A DNA stretch of 64,000 nt from Typhlomys cinereus (GCA_023101885.1 JALPQD010000408.1:372001-436000), one strand, 5' to 3'; positions 47,398-59,152 are shown, counted from the stretch's first letter. Notes: generated from the letters alone by a model not told the origin. Translations and numbers: made by a program.

Positions 47398-47939
47398 GTA
47401 ATGCGTTTGTAGACCTGGTTGAACTTGAAAGTATCTCATTTATGGTGTAAACCCTATTCTGAGGGTTCAAAATGAGGAAATGCAAAATTCTAAGGTTTTT
47501 CTCTCCAGAGTAAGACCTGAAACCAAATCATACATCATGGTCCTCCAGTGTCCCATGTGGATGGTGTACACAGTGCTTCACAACTGTGTGGGGTGGCATT
47601 TTACTTATTCTTTGACAGTTGGACACATGTATACAATGTGTCTTGGTCATGTCAAATCCCAGCTCCTACTTTCACTTCTAGCTTTTCCCTCTCCTACCTT
47701 TCTGTTGTTTGTTTGATAACCTATCGGGTCTCAGTGCTGCTTAAGTGTACATGGATGTGGTACATAAATATACTGAGCATAGGCAACAACCAGAGACATT
47801 TACCACCAAAGAAAAATAATTCTTCCTTATCCAGCATCAGCTAGGGTGATACTGTGAGCCTGTCCCTCATCTGTGCTGGAATGTTGGCCGGGTGGGTTTT
47901 GTGCAGGTAACAAAAGCTGATGTGACTTCAGGAGTGCAG

Positions 47940-48440
47940 CATGTCAAGTCCAGTAAGCATTTCACAGCATTCCTCTACTTCCTCCCACTCGTACATTTTT
48001 TCCACCCTCTTCCCTGATATCTCCTGAGTCTTGGGATGGAGGAGGGGTGATAGTTACCCCACTCAGCACTGTGAGCAGTTCTAAGTCTCGGCCTTAACCA
48101 ACCACCGCTCACTGAAAGAAAAGCTGCTCTGACCAGATGAAGAGCAGCACTGATCTGTGGACTTAAGCATAAATATTTAGAGCAGTCTGACAGCATGTCC
48201 AGTTAGCAAAACACTAGTAGTAGATTCCCGTAGGCCTGACCTCTGCAACTATGGGCTTTTGGCCAGGTTACAGTCCCAGGTGTGGATTTTCTGCTGGAAG
48301 CAGGCCTCAAATCCAGTTACCACCGTAGCAATCACATCACCGTCACACATGAGCACATAATGCCGGCAGGTCCAGTTCTAGGCAACTCCCTGTCTTTTCT
48401 CCCCAGCAGCCTGCATAGCATCTTCTGACACTCACAGTTA
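47940..48440 (-). repeat. L1 3'-region fragment, minus orientation
   Basis: The order 'gatatctcctgagtcttggg', 'cactcagcactgtgagcag', 'ctgatctgtggacttaagc', 'atgggcttttggccaggtta' and 'ggcctcaaatccagttacc' follows a sequence I know from the antisense of rodent L1 3' regions. It covers a different part of the element from the copies at 13665 and 26425. Confidence 0.65.
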
Positions 48441-48775
48441 TCCAGCAGGGAGAAAGTTTTCTGATGATTTCAACTCTACTCTTCTCTGTCCTACAATCAA
48501 AGCATGGTGCTTTCAGAAATAAGGTCTTCATGCCTGGTTAGGCTGGGCATGATCCGAGTTTTTTAAGCAACCTTTTAAAAATTTGTCATAGTTGAAATTT
48601 TATTTGAATATTCTTTATATACCTCTTTTTCTCAAAATTGCAAATTTCAGTAATTGTTTTTCCTGATTGTTCTTTGTGCATTGCCAACACTCACTTGAAT
48701 GTACTGTGAAGACACACTCCTTAGCTTTCTTAGAATCATCTCAACTGTTGTCTGATTACTCCTGTGTGCTTTTCT

Positions 48776-48897
48776 TCTTTTTGAGACAGTCCCAAGCAGT
48801 CCAGACTGACCTCACAGTCACTGTAGTTGAGGATGACCTTGCCCCCCTGAGTGCTGGGTTCCAGGGCTGCAACCCCCGCTGGCCATGCTGTTGTTCA
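48776..48897 (-). repeat. B1-like SINE, minus orientation
   Basis: 'tttttgagacagtcccaagc', 'gtagttgaggatgaccttgc' and 'gagtgctgggttccagggc' give the antisense B1 order, diverged. Confidence 0.6.
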
Positions 48898-49790
48898 GTC
48901 CATCTGGGGGACTCTGCTTAGTCTAGATATTTCAGATATTGTATTCATTTGGTTTACCTTTGTAATTCACACTATTTTTCTAACTTATAAGGTATATATG
49001 ACTTCTCAGTTTAGCTGTTCCTTTTAACGGATTATTTGTTCCCAGCGTTAGTGATAGCTGATATGTAATTCTTAAAGGAATTTCATAGTGAACTACTTGT
49101 TTTAAAAAATAAAATGTGACTTTGGACTGCTTGGCTGCAAAAGGAAATTAAATCACCCTCCACTCCAGTGCTCAGGAAGCATCTTGGACGAGGGTGTGGT
49201 CAGAATGTTAAAGCCTAAGAGTGGGGGGTACTGACAGGCAGTATCTTCTGTGTATGACAGATCTCCTCGTCCAGGAACTCACTGCAGCTTTGTCCACTCC
49301 ACAAAACTACACAAGATTGGGCCTAGCAACATTTTACCATGGAAGGGAAAGGTCCTCACTAAGGGGTGATGCTGGATGGTAGGGAAGGGGAGCTCTTTTC
49401 CTCAATGGTATGTCATCTTTGTTCCAGCAAGTGCCTGGAGTCGTACCATTAAAGGCAACCCCAGTGAAACTTAGTTGGCCACTTTAAAAAAAGACATGAA
49501 AGTAGAAGGTAGATTGGTATGAAAAAAGGTTTCTAATAGGAAAGGGAGGAGGATGAGAATTGAGCAATCTTGAGAGGTGAAATGATATAAAGTTACTTTA
49601 TTCATATATGAAATCTAGAAGAAGAAAAATTAAATTTGTGTATACACATGCAAGTTAAATATGCCTTTATCTTCGTTAGGACTCTAGCACCAAGTTTCAA
49701 AATATCACCTAATCTCAGTGAAATAATGAGATTTTTTTTTCATTAGGAATTTCCTATGTAATGTAGGTGTTATTTTATAGGGGTAAGTTA

Positions 49791-49823
49791 GTTTGTTTGC
49801 TTATTTTTTTAAATATTTCTTTT

Positions 49824-49877
<54 letters not shown>

Positions 49878-50401
49878 AGTGTCAGAGGACACGATGTGTC
49901 CCTGTGGAAGACCAAGGATGACTTTGGGAATCATACTGGATTGCTTCTACCTCCTTTTTGCTTCCTTCTGGAATTTCCCAGGCTCTGCCCACCAAGGCTG
50001 GAAGTCAAAGCCATTTCCGACTGATGTTTTATATGGGACCTGGGATCTGAACTAAGGACCTTCTGCTTGTGAAGCAGAGTTTTAACCCCTGAGCTATCTC
50101 TCCAGCCCTGCTTGCTTTCTTTTGGTGGGAAATTTTTGTTTTGTTTTTGTAAAAGTTCTTAGATTCTAAATTAGTCTTTATGGGAAACTTTTGTTTAAAA
50201 ATGTGACTTATAAAAAATACTCATGTAATGACATGATTGCTTGACTTTTACTTATCACAGGGTGATTGTGGAGGGGAAGTTAGTTCTAGAATTCCTGCAG
50301 AATTCAAAGTCTATTAAGTGTTTCAGGTCCCCTAAATAAAATAGCATAGGATGATTCCCAAAGTCATCCTTGGTCTTCCACAGGGACACACCGTGTCCTC
50401 T

Positions 50402-50440
<39 letters not shown>

Positions 50441-50480
50441 ACCAAAAGAAATATTTAAAAAAATAAGCAAGCAAATCCTG
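49791..50480. repeat. Local inverted duplication (arms about 130-150 bp, spacer about 400 bp)
   Basis: The right arm (50349-50480) is the reverse complement of the left arm (49791-49937). It includes the SINE's 3' end and also about 30 bases of host DNA outside it ('tttttttaaatatttcttttgg' region, 49803-49824, complement at 50447-50468). The arms are near identical apart from TG-run length and a few bases. Because non-SINE flank is shared, the right arm is a copied segment, not an independent SINE insertion. Confidence 0.85.
49828..50115 (-). mobile_element. B2-like SINE, minus orientation, with long TG tail
   Basis: A TG run to 49876 (about 25 units), then the common body, then the head complement 'gagctatctctccagcc' ending near 50107. 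A 12-bp target duplication 'tttcttttggtg' flanks it (49816-49827 and 50116-50127). Confidence 0.9.
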
Positions 50481-50810
50481 ACATTTTTTAAAAAAAAAAA
50501 CTTTAAATTATTAATAATTTAATATTTAATAATTTATTTGTGGTATAAATATTGTGTATATTGATTTTAGCCTGTATTATTCCAGGAAGAATAACAGGAA
50601 AAAGTGTGTGTGTCTGTCTGTCTGTCTATACATGTATATATGTATGTGTGTGTGTACATGTTCAGTGCATCCTTTTTTTCACATACTTTTCAATCTCCAG
50701 TTGTTTAAATTCATGGGTACAGAATTTAGAGATATAGAAATCCAACTGTATTTTCTGAGGCTGCTGTTTTCTTGGTATAAAAATAAATCCTTTTCCTTAA
50801 CATTTTACAG

Positions 50811-51011
50811 ATCCATTAGATGTGATAGATGTGGATTGGTCTGGTCTTATGCCAAAGCACCCAAAAGAACCTCGAGAGCCTGGGGCTGCACTCTTAAAAT
50901 TTACACCAGGAGCTGTCATGCTGAGAATTGGAATTTCTAAAAAGTTGGCAGGCTCTGAGCTCTTCAGTAAAGTCAAAGAGACATGTCAGAAACTTTTAGA
51001 AAAGCCCAAAG
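50811..51011 (+). CDS. ZC3H13: ZC3H13 coding exon 13 of window (201 nt)
   Basis: It encodes visible residues 1347-1413: DPLDVIDVDWSGLMPKHPKE, then PGAALLKFTPGAVMLRIGIS and KKLAGSELFSKVKETCQKL, ending EKPK. Unlike the rest of the protein it has a normal hydrophobic composition and should fold. It is part of the conserved C-terminal region required in the family for complex function. The donor is GTAATC at 51012. It is symmetric, phase 1 both sides. Confidence 0.96.
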
Positions 51012-51661
51012 GTAATCTCATTTTGCCTTTATGTAATACATACTGTAATTATTAAGATACTTTTGAAGAGGATTCTACTTAGTTATCATGTACAACTTAC
51101 AAGAGCTATCTTGAGGAATTATTTTTGTTTATCCTTAGGGTGAAAATCTCTTTCTTAAATTAATTTAGCAAAATGTTTAATTTTGTAGAAAAGTTGGAAA
51201 AGTAGGAAAGTGAACTTTTTTATGTGTATGTGTGTTTGCATGTGGGTGGATAGGTATACACGAAGACCCAAGGGTGATAGTGGATCATCCTTAGTTGCTG
51301 TTCTGCTTTACCATTTTGAGGCTGGGTCTTTAGACCCAGAACTTATCTTTAGAGTGATTCCCAGTCTCTCTTTACCTTTTGTGGCTGGAATTACTGGTAG
51401 TTGTGTTTTATGTGAGATCTGGGCATACAGACTCCATTTTGCTTGCACAGCAAGTACTATAACTGCTACGCCATCTCCCCGCCCCCTAAAGTAAACTTTC
51501 TTTAGCAAGAAATGATTCTCACCAAGGCTACCAGCTTGGCCAAACAAACCGTCCACTAATGTGGCTAACTTTTTTAAGTCATAGACTCTTAGTGATCAGT
51601 TACGTTAGTGGTGACTTTCTTGTTTCAGGAAAACTTAACGCATGTTTATTTTGATTGAAAG
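51012..51661 (+). other. Intron (650 nt) with a B4/B2-like SINE and an upstream decoy acceptor
   Basis: A minus-strand SINE fills 51212-51484. A pyrimidine-rich acceptor-like site 'ctttcttgtttcag' ends at 51628, 33 bases before the used acceptor 'gattgaaag' at 51661, which has a poor pyrimidine tract. Confidence 0.8.
51212..51484 (-). mobile_element. B2/B4-like SINE, minus orientation, diverged
   Basis: A TG-rich left end, 'gaagacccaagggtgatagt', a rearranged middle, and a right end 'gctacgccatctccccgcccc', the complement of a diverged tRNA-like head. Confidence 0.65.
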
Positions 51662-51825
51662 ATACAGACAACCTTTTCGAACATGAATTGGGGGCCCTCA
51701 ACATGGCTGCATTGCTGCGGAAAGAAGAAAGAGCCAGTCTTCTTAGTGATCTGGGACCATGTTGTAAAGCATTGTGCTTCAGACGGGATTCTGCGATTCG
51801 AAAGCAGCTTGTGAAAAATGAGAAG
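51662..51825 (+). CDS. ZC3H13: ZC3H13 coding exon 14 of window (164 nt)
   Basis: It encodes visible residues 1414-1468: DTDNLFEHELGALNMAALLR, KEERASLLSDLGPCCKALCF, RRDSAIRKQLVKNEK. It is helix-rich in appearance, with a Cys-Cys and a third Cys (GPCCKALCF), and part of the conserved C-terminal fold. The acceptor is taken at 51661 because it joins K-D-T-D as in human (KDAD). The donor is GTACTG at 51826. It enters in phase 1 and ends in phase 0. Confidence 0.95.
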
Positions 51826-53005
51826 GTACTGTTATTTCCTTGGAAACCATGCAACGTAGAAAGAATGGCATTTTTTTATCTTATCCATTTTTATGAGTTT
51901 GGTTTTCTTGTCTTTCACACATGTAAAGGAAGAGTTCTTTTAAAATTTATAATGCTTTTTATCCTCAACAGTATTGATGAATGGTTGCTTTGAATAATTG
52001 CCATTCAAAACTTCATCATTAAAAAAGCTTAAAATATTCAGCCTGTGAAAAGTTTTGCATTTGTTTAAAACTTCTTTAAATACGTAAACTTATCAGAAAT
52101 TTATTCAAATTGAATATCAAGGGGGAAAATTTACCAGATACAGAGTGATGAGGATATTGGTAGGAATGGTGCTTATATGACTATAATGAGTTTGAGAGAG
52201 GAAAGTATCCTCAAAAGGTTATATATAACTTGTATTTCTGTGGCATTTAAGAAAAGGCAAAACTGTAATAGAAGACATCAGGTTGAAATTTAGAGCTAGG
52301 AAGAGGGTGTGAATGCAAAGGGACATGAGAAAAGGCTCTGTCCTGATGTCATGCTACATGAATCCACGTGTGCAGTAACCTCATAGAACAGTGTGTGAAA
52401 AACTACTGTTATTGTGCCATTACTTAGGAAATAGAATATGTTTTAAAAGAATGCAGATGTCCAGGAAACGTAGTCATTTATATTTAAGGATCTTAGAAAA
52501 CAAAAGAGACAGTGCACTGTTGGAAGTATTTCAGTCTTCTTCTTTCTCGTGATGAGAGCATATATCCAGTTCTTCAGCTCAGATCTTACAAGACATTAAC
52601 AGGCCAGTCAGGAAGTATAGAATGTTTGGCTTGCAAAATAGGAAGGAAATCGTGGTTTTTCTCCTAGAATTTGAGTTTTGCTCCATAGGATAGGTTTTTA
52701 TTTCGTGAAGGAGCTGCTGCTCAGAAACAGAAGGGCTCCTCCCCTCCATGTTCCTCATTTGTCTAACATTAAAATGGTGGCGAGAACGGAACTGTTGAAA
52801 GGATTCACACCAGCCAAGATGCCTCTGAAGTTTCCTAGGCTTCACCGAGTCTTGAACACATTTCTTGGTTTTGCTTTTAAATCCTGAATTTCAAAATTCG
52901 GTACTGTTGTCACCAGCATGTTTTTTGGTCTCAGGTTGGCTGGCCTGTTTTTCCTGTTGTGTGCCAGCACTGTCCATCTTACTTGTTTTCATTTTCTCCA
53001 ATCAG
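51826..53005 (+). other. Last intron (1.2 kb)
   Basis: No transposon is recognised and nothing else is seen. The acceptor is 'attttctccaatcag'. Confidence 0.8.
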
Positions 53006-53176
53006 GGCACCGTGAAACAAGCTTACACGAACACTCCCATGGTAGACAATGAGTTGCTTCGACTGAGTCTCCGGTTATTTAAAAAGAAGACTGTGTGCCA
53101 CGCCCCTGGACATGAAAAGGCTGAAGACAGTAAGCTGCCACAGTCCAGCATCCAGCAGGAGCTGTGTGTGTCTTAA
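53006..53176 (+). CDS. ZC3H13: ZC3H13 terminal coding exon with stop (171 nt coding)
   Basis: It encodes visible residues 1469-1524 and TAA at 53174-53176: GTVKQAYTNTPMVDNELLRL, SLRLFKKKTVCHAPGHEK, ending SIQQELCVS. The C-terminal residues QQELCVS are those of mammalian ZC3H13. It enters in phase 0, so 57 codons including the stop. The same exon continues into the 3' UTR. Confidence 0.97.
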   Translation, partial: GTVKQAYTNTPMVDNELLRLSLRLFKKKTVCHAPGHEKAEDSKLPQSSIQQELCVS

Positions 53177-53838
53177 GGCAGAAGTTCAGCATTTCAGTAC
53201 TGGCTCCCTTCAGCAGTGCACATTCTTAAAATTCTTTGGTTTGAAAACATTATTAATGCAAAAACAGAAAATATTTATCAGTCATGCTACAAGAGTGAAG
53301 AAAAACTTTGACCTTGAGAGACACTAGTTTTGTTTAACTTAGGATTTTACATTAATTTTTATACAGTACTTGTTACTCAGGCAAAATAATGTGAAAACAT
53401 CTAGATTTAGTAGTTCAGTCCATGCCTTTTATTAAAACTGAAGATTTTAGAAAATGGTTGTCACTGCTCTTCCAGTCTATGAATACTTTTTATGAAATGG
53501 AAACACTGATTTATATTGTGGATCATCCATACAGAAGCCAGTCTTACTCAGAAGTTCGCTGATCGTCACCCACCACACACACTGCAGTGCCGTGTACAGA
53601 ACATTTGACGAGGGGCGCTGGCCCAATAGAGTGTGTGTGTAGGTGAATCTCCAGCATAAGAAGCCACAATATTTTCCTTTTGAAAATTCTAAAATAAATG
53701 ACTTCACAGGTTTTTTATATGTGTATTGCTGCATTGTATATTGGATGTGTTCGGATTCTGGGCCTGGGGGTTTGTAATTCATTATATCAGAGATTGTGTA
53801 CTTTTTTATTTTTAATAAATGTACTTTTCCTTTCCTTG
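53177..53838 (+). other. ZC3H13: ZC3H13 3' UTR (predicted, proximal form)
   Basis: An AT-rich untranslated region of about 660 nt is predicted from the stop to just past the AATAAA at 53814. It contains an earlier AATAAA at 53693. There is no repeat inside. The end is inferred from the signal and the U-rich sequence after it. Confidence 0.7.
53814..53819 (+). terminator. Poly(A) signal AATAAA, likely main ZC3H13 site
   Basis: It lies in 'tttttaataaatgtac', followed within 30 bases by U-rich 'cttttcctttccttgttc', a good downstream element. Alternative canonical signals are at 53693-53698 (upstream), 54495-54500 and 55574-55579 (downstream). Confidence 0.65.
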
Positions 53839-56800
53839 TTCTAGATTTAACCTTGTTCTTTATTAATCATATTCCTGACATTTTGAAAAATGTATCACCA
53901 CCTTTATAGTTTCATGCTTCAAGTATTTTTGTTTGTGTTCTTATTATTGGACAGCTGTATATAGGCTGAAAAGATCTGAAGACATACTTGAAATATTTAT
54001 AGCTTGGTAATTCTCAAGGTACACCAAGAATTAACAAGCTTTTGTCATCCAAAGTTGAAAATTCTGTATTTTTCAGAGCTGCTTCCATCCATCCTGTGTT
54101 GTGTTAAATATTTACTTTCTAAACAGCAAAATGCTCTGTTCTCTGTATGTCTGTAACTGGGAAGTGACTCTTAGAGGATTTTGAAAGGTCTGCAGTTTGT
54201 GGGCAGACAGCGACGCTGACTGTGACGGTAACATAAGCATTGTGGTCTGTTCCTGGCCTCTCACAGGCTTTGATGAAACTGAGCCTGTCTGTAGGTTCAT
54301 GGCCCGCTACAGGTTGCATCATGTCACTGGGCTAATAACATTTCTGTTCATTTTAAGAACCATCTTTTGCACAGTTTAAATCTGTGTAAGTTATTTTCAA
54401 GTAGCTTTGAAAGCATGTGTAAGAAAATCCCTAGGCAGAACAAGGGAAGAGGAACTAAATTGTCCTGGTGCCATTTTCATTTTCTAATGTTTTCAATAAA
54501 GAAAAGAACAGAAAATTATGACCTCAAAGTGTGACTGCCCTCAGGAGAGTGCGTCCTGATTTATAATGGTCGGCGTTGTTCTCTCCAGCATTACAATTGA
54601 AAGTCCAAAAGCTTTTTTTCACTTAATTTTTAAAGTTTTGGAATTGTAGTTCTCAGAATTGTGGAATGTGACAAAGAATGGTTTCCCCATTTGTCCACTA
54701 ACTTTGGGATATTTCAAAACCTATTTATGTGAGAAAACAATGTGGTTGAATTTGCTGTTTAGTAAAGCTATTACCTTTTTAAGTTTTAAATATGTTGTTG
54801 TTATGCCGCAAAAGAAAGCTTTAGAACTGTCTATTGTTTATGTGATCACAGCATTCATAGCTTCATGCATACAGTGGAAAAGCACTGTTGTGTTGTTTTT
54901 GAATTCAGCTGTTTTTGGTGTTATATAAAGTTCTATGACCAGCTTTTCATTGAAATTTTCTTAAAAGCTCTTGGACTGTAATTTAAGTCCCATTCAAACC
55001 ACTGTTTCTGAAAACGACTCATCAGTTTGTCCTTTTGCTTTAACCACACACCTGGACCCAAGATGCTGGTTAGAGAAAGATAGGAAGTGTATCTGCAGGT
55101 CAAGAGAAAAGAGAGTTAACACTAGGTTAACTGGGTCAGCAGATTGGGGGAGGGGTTCCCATTTAGCGAAAGCTTGTGCTAGCTAGCATGGCTAGTGTTT
55201 TATTTCACAGAAACTTGCAAGTAGACCTAAGTAGTAACTTAAAATGCTGGACTCTTATAAACCTGTAACTTCTAATTGACTGAAGTTAGAATTTTATAAC
55301 TTGTCCTTATCAAGTTGAACATTTGTTCTGCATCTGCGAATTCTCCACTTAGTTCTTTGCTGTCTGGTTAAATGAAAATTGTGGTGAACAGGACGCACTT
55401 TTGATACTTTTAAACCTGGGGAAGGAGCCTTCAGCAGAACCCCAGCTTGCTACTAAAAGGTTGGTGGGGTTAGGGGCGTGATCAGAGGTAGAGGACTTCC
55501 TTAGTACCTTCGAGGCTTGGAGTTGGGACTCCAGCACAGAAAACAAAACGTGTTTCTCTTTAAAGATGTATGAAATAAATTGCCCTTATTTATTCATTGT
55601 CTTTGTTTTTCCACCTGAATATTTTAAATGCAGTGACATCCGCTATTCAAAACATGAAGTAAGTTTTTGTTAAGTAACTTTCCACATGAGTCTGTAGATC
55701 AAATTACCCAACTGTATGGGCAGTCGCTTCATTTCGGATTTTCTGTCATGTCCCCTTGGTAATGCGTTTTGATGGACTTGTCATTTTGAATGGCTTAGGA
55801 AAAATGAAGTAAACGTGTGAGTGAAACGATTTTAAATTTCACTGATAATCATGAAAGGAAAAAAAAGATCAGAGAGATGAAACAAAGTAATGAAATTTGA
55901 AGCCAGATCCTCAAACAAGGTCTTGTGAATGAAATGAAACCTACAGAATGCAGAGTGGCCAGGTGGCAAAGACCAGGGAGGAACATTTCAGGCAAAGGGA
56001 TTTAATGTGCACACACCCAGCTTGCCTTGGTCCTCGGACTGAAACACGAGCACATGTAGCTTGAAAGGCGGCTTGGTGGAACTGATCTGCAGTGCACTGC
56101 TGGCTGCCGTGGAGGTCATCCGGTGCGTGTAATGGGAACTAGTTTCTCAATTTTTGTTGGACATCAGTAGCTATATGTAGCTTATGGCTACCACTTGGAA
56201 CAACATAGGGCTTGTCTTGCTCAAATCTCTGAGACCGTAGAAAGGGCATACAGTAACCCCTCTTGTAATCTTACTGGTTAGGGATTATTTTCCATTCGTA
56301 GCAAGTGGTGCTGAATATTTACCTCAACACACTCTTAGAGTGTTACTGGCTTGGATCAGGTCTACCGACAGGGCAAAAGGTGGTGTACAAAGAACTAAAA
56401 TTAAATTGTGCAGACTACAGGCTAATTAAAGAGTAATAGTCGCACACTTTAATAAGAAGTAAGTCAAAGAGGAATATGGGAAATGTGTAACAGTATAGAT
56501 TTGAAACAGGTATAACCAGGTGGTTTTATGGATGTTATACTAACATCTATATTTTAGTATGTCTATCTGTAGTGCTCCAGTTAAAGACAAGGAATGTTAA
56601 GTGCAGAAAAATAACATGTTACAAGACTTAACAGAAGAATTTTTGGAAGTAAAAAGATGGTAAAATGGTATATAAACAATGGAAACTATGCAGCCATGGA
56701 TTATCTCTAGAGAGAGAGTTTCATATTTGTTTCTGTGATAGTTGCCAAGTAGCAATTTTCTAATCCATCATTTTTTACATGTTTATCAGAATTCTGCTGT

Positions 56801-59030
56801 AACAGCTTCCCTTGACTATTTCTTCCCCTCATGTTGTTTTCAGTACAAAGTCACAGATTTCTACCTTAAAAGGGTATCATTACGTAGGTCCTCAAAATAT
56901 TCAAGTTTTAGACATTCAACTTCTGTGTGTGTGGCAGTAGTAATACTCGGTGCAGGTTCAGAGACCGTTTTAGTGGTTCATTTTCAAATACTCTACCCTT
57001 GGACCTTATGAAGTTTTCTTTATAAAATAATGTTTGCAAAGTTGTATGTAGGAAAAAAGAAATTCAAAGTCTAAGATGTTTCCTCCAGAGACAAGTTTCA
57101 CTTGCTTCTTCCAGGTGCTGGGAATCGCTGTCACACCAAAGTTATAATTGAGTTTTAAGAACGGGTTGTCTGGGTCTTCCAGGTAAGCTGAGAACCTAGG
57201 CTGCAGTGTGTGCCTGGGCACTTCTGATCCCTAGAATCAGTTCTTGGGCTCCAGACTCAAAAGGCAAGGGCTCCTAGAGGCCTCCATCCTTGAGCCCGTG
57301 TGTGTGTCTGCATGTCCACCTTTTCTAAGGACGTCCTGGAGTGACGAGCCCCTTCCTTCCCTTTTCAGATCTTAAAACAATGCCTAAGCAGAATTAGCCT
57401 TCATGTCAGTTCACCTGTGGATTTCCATCTCTGGAATCTTGCACGATAATTTCCCAGTGGCCTAACGCTCAGGCAGGGTTTTTCTAAACAAGTAGTCTGT
57501 CTTCCTGCCCTGGTTCTCACCATGAGGGTGCCTCTCAATTATCTAGTCTTTTATTCTCCCAAAGACAAGTTTAACTTCTAGTTCATTTGGCTTTTCTGTT
57601 TATTATCTGCCTCATTGAGTTTCCCACAGTGTATATCTACTTTTTTCCTTGACTTCTGAGTTCACAATTTTTTCTTCCTGTTTTCTCTTCCTACTCTTAC
57701 ACTTCAGTCAGCTCTCTGAGGAGGTAATTGAATAGTGTTTTTCTATCAGTCTTCTGGAAATTTTTTATTTATTTTTTCTGATTTAGTTGATACTGGATGA
57801 TTTGCAGGAAGCCCACCCTATAGTAGCTTTCTATGCTTGAGGATCATAGTTCCCTTCTCTGCTGATGCCGAGGAGGGCTGCTGCCTCCAAGTGTGGCCCC
57901 CGATTGTACAGCCCCGCCTCCTTTCCCTCCACAACCACTCTTGCTTTTCTCTGCCCAAAACTGTTCCAAACAGAGAAATGGCACTTGCTTTCCAGCGGGA
58001 AAATTATTTCACATTCTCACTCCACCTCCTTCCTTTTTCTCACACTGCTTCTGCTAAATCTTAGCTGCTCTGGCAGCCCTCGTGTTTGTTTTGGCATCTG
58101 GTCCACTAGAAATAGAACATAGGAAGTTTGTTTTTTTTTTTTTAATAAGTCTTTGACTGTGTATAGTTTATAGGGGGATACGAACAGATTCATGAAGCAC
58201 GTGATCCTAAAGTCCTCTCCAGACCAGGTAGTAACCCGTCAGTTCCAGGAAAGCTCCGATGTACAATTGTCTCAGCTTGCGTTCTGTCTTAAACATCCAT
58301 AAGGGATTCTTGGAGTGATGATATGAACGTAGATTAAATACACAAGAGTGTCCGGGATCTTCCTCATCAGTAGGAATTTCATATTCTGTTCCATATGACA
58401 TTGTTTTATCCCATGCCCACCTCTTAAAGCAGCAGAAGCTGGAAAATTGATTCTATAGCTTTCCAAGCCCCTGTATTAGAAATGCCCGAAGGTGAGGGTT
58501 GAACACAGCTCATCAGCTAGCAGTAGCCTCCTAGTTTCCGCAGTAACTGGAAGCATTGCCTGCTGGGCCTGTTGACAGCAATGTCCTGAGGCTGGTCACC
58601 AGTCCAGAACTGGGTTGTCCCTTCTCCAAATCATGTGTTCCCACAGCCACACTTCAAATACAGGTTTGTGTGCTTTTCTATGTGTTCATAAATAAAATTT
58701 CAGTTAACCGCTGTAAATGCCATTCAGTAACCTTCAAATGTGCAACACTGTGATCTGTCTGTGGTGAAGTTCACAGTAGTTCATTGTCATATAATCAGTG
58801 ATTTAGGATAGAACATGCTTCAATTTATATAGAATACCTCTTAATGCTGGCAGGCGGAAGTTGGAACTTACTTCTGACCTTATTTCTGATCAGTAAAGTG
58901 TAGACATGTCAAGAAAAATCTATGTAAATTAGTAATTCTGAATTAAATATATCAAAACTATAAAAAATATAAAAATGGTTAATGTTAAGTCCTAGATCTC
59001 ATTCACTCCTTCTGTTTCATTTTATTTTGA

Positions 59031-59152
59031 TTTGATTTGCTTTTTGAGACAGGAGCTCACTGATGAGCCCAGGCTAACCTAAAACCGATGGCAGCCCTAC
59101 TTCAACCCCCTGAGTGCTGCTATTACACATGTGAGCCACCAAGACCCGCTCC
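59031..59152 (-). repeat. B1 SINE, minus orientation
   Basis: 'tttttgagacaggagctcac', 'gcccaggctaacctaaaacc', 'cctgagtgctgctattacac' and 'gtgagccaccaagacc' follow antisense B1. Confidence 0.75.

Larger units (their letters stand above)
47398..50810 (+). other. Intron with L1 fragment, B1, SINEs and an inverted duplication (3.4 kb)
   Basis: It holds an L1 3'-region fragment (47940-48440, minus), a B1 (48776-48897, minus), a B2-like SINE (49828-50115, minus) and the inverted partial copy of its left end (50349-50480). A TG/TATG-rich tract lies at 50604-50660. The stretch 48900-49780 shows nothing nameable. The acceptor is 'ccttaacattttacag'. Confidence 0.75.
1..53838 (+). other. ZC3H13: ZC3H13 transcription unit, 3' two-thirds or more (gene body, 5' end outside window)
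   Basis: Fifteen exons on the plus strand join into one continuous reading frame that matches what I know of mammalian ZC3H13 (human protein 1668 residues) from about residue 114 to the stop. The protein is a nuclear subunit of the m6A methyltransferase accessory complex. It links WTAP, VIRMA and HAKAI to RBM15 and helps keep the writer in the nucleus (Drosophila Flacc/Xio). The phase chain is unbroken across all junctions and the exons total 4575 nt, an exact multiple of three. The first exons, with the start codon and the single CCCH finger, must lie upstream: nothing in 1-3620 resembles them. The end is set by the poly(A) signal at 53814 and is an estimate. The protein should be about 1635-1640 residues, slightly shorter than human. 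Confidence 0.97.
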
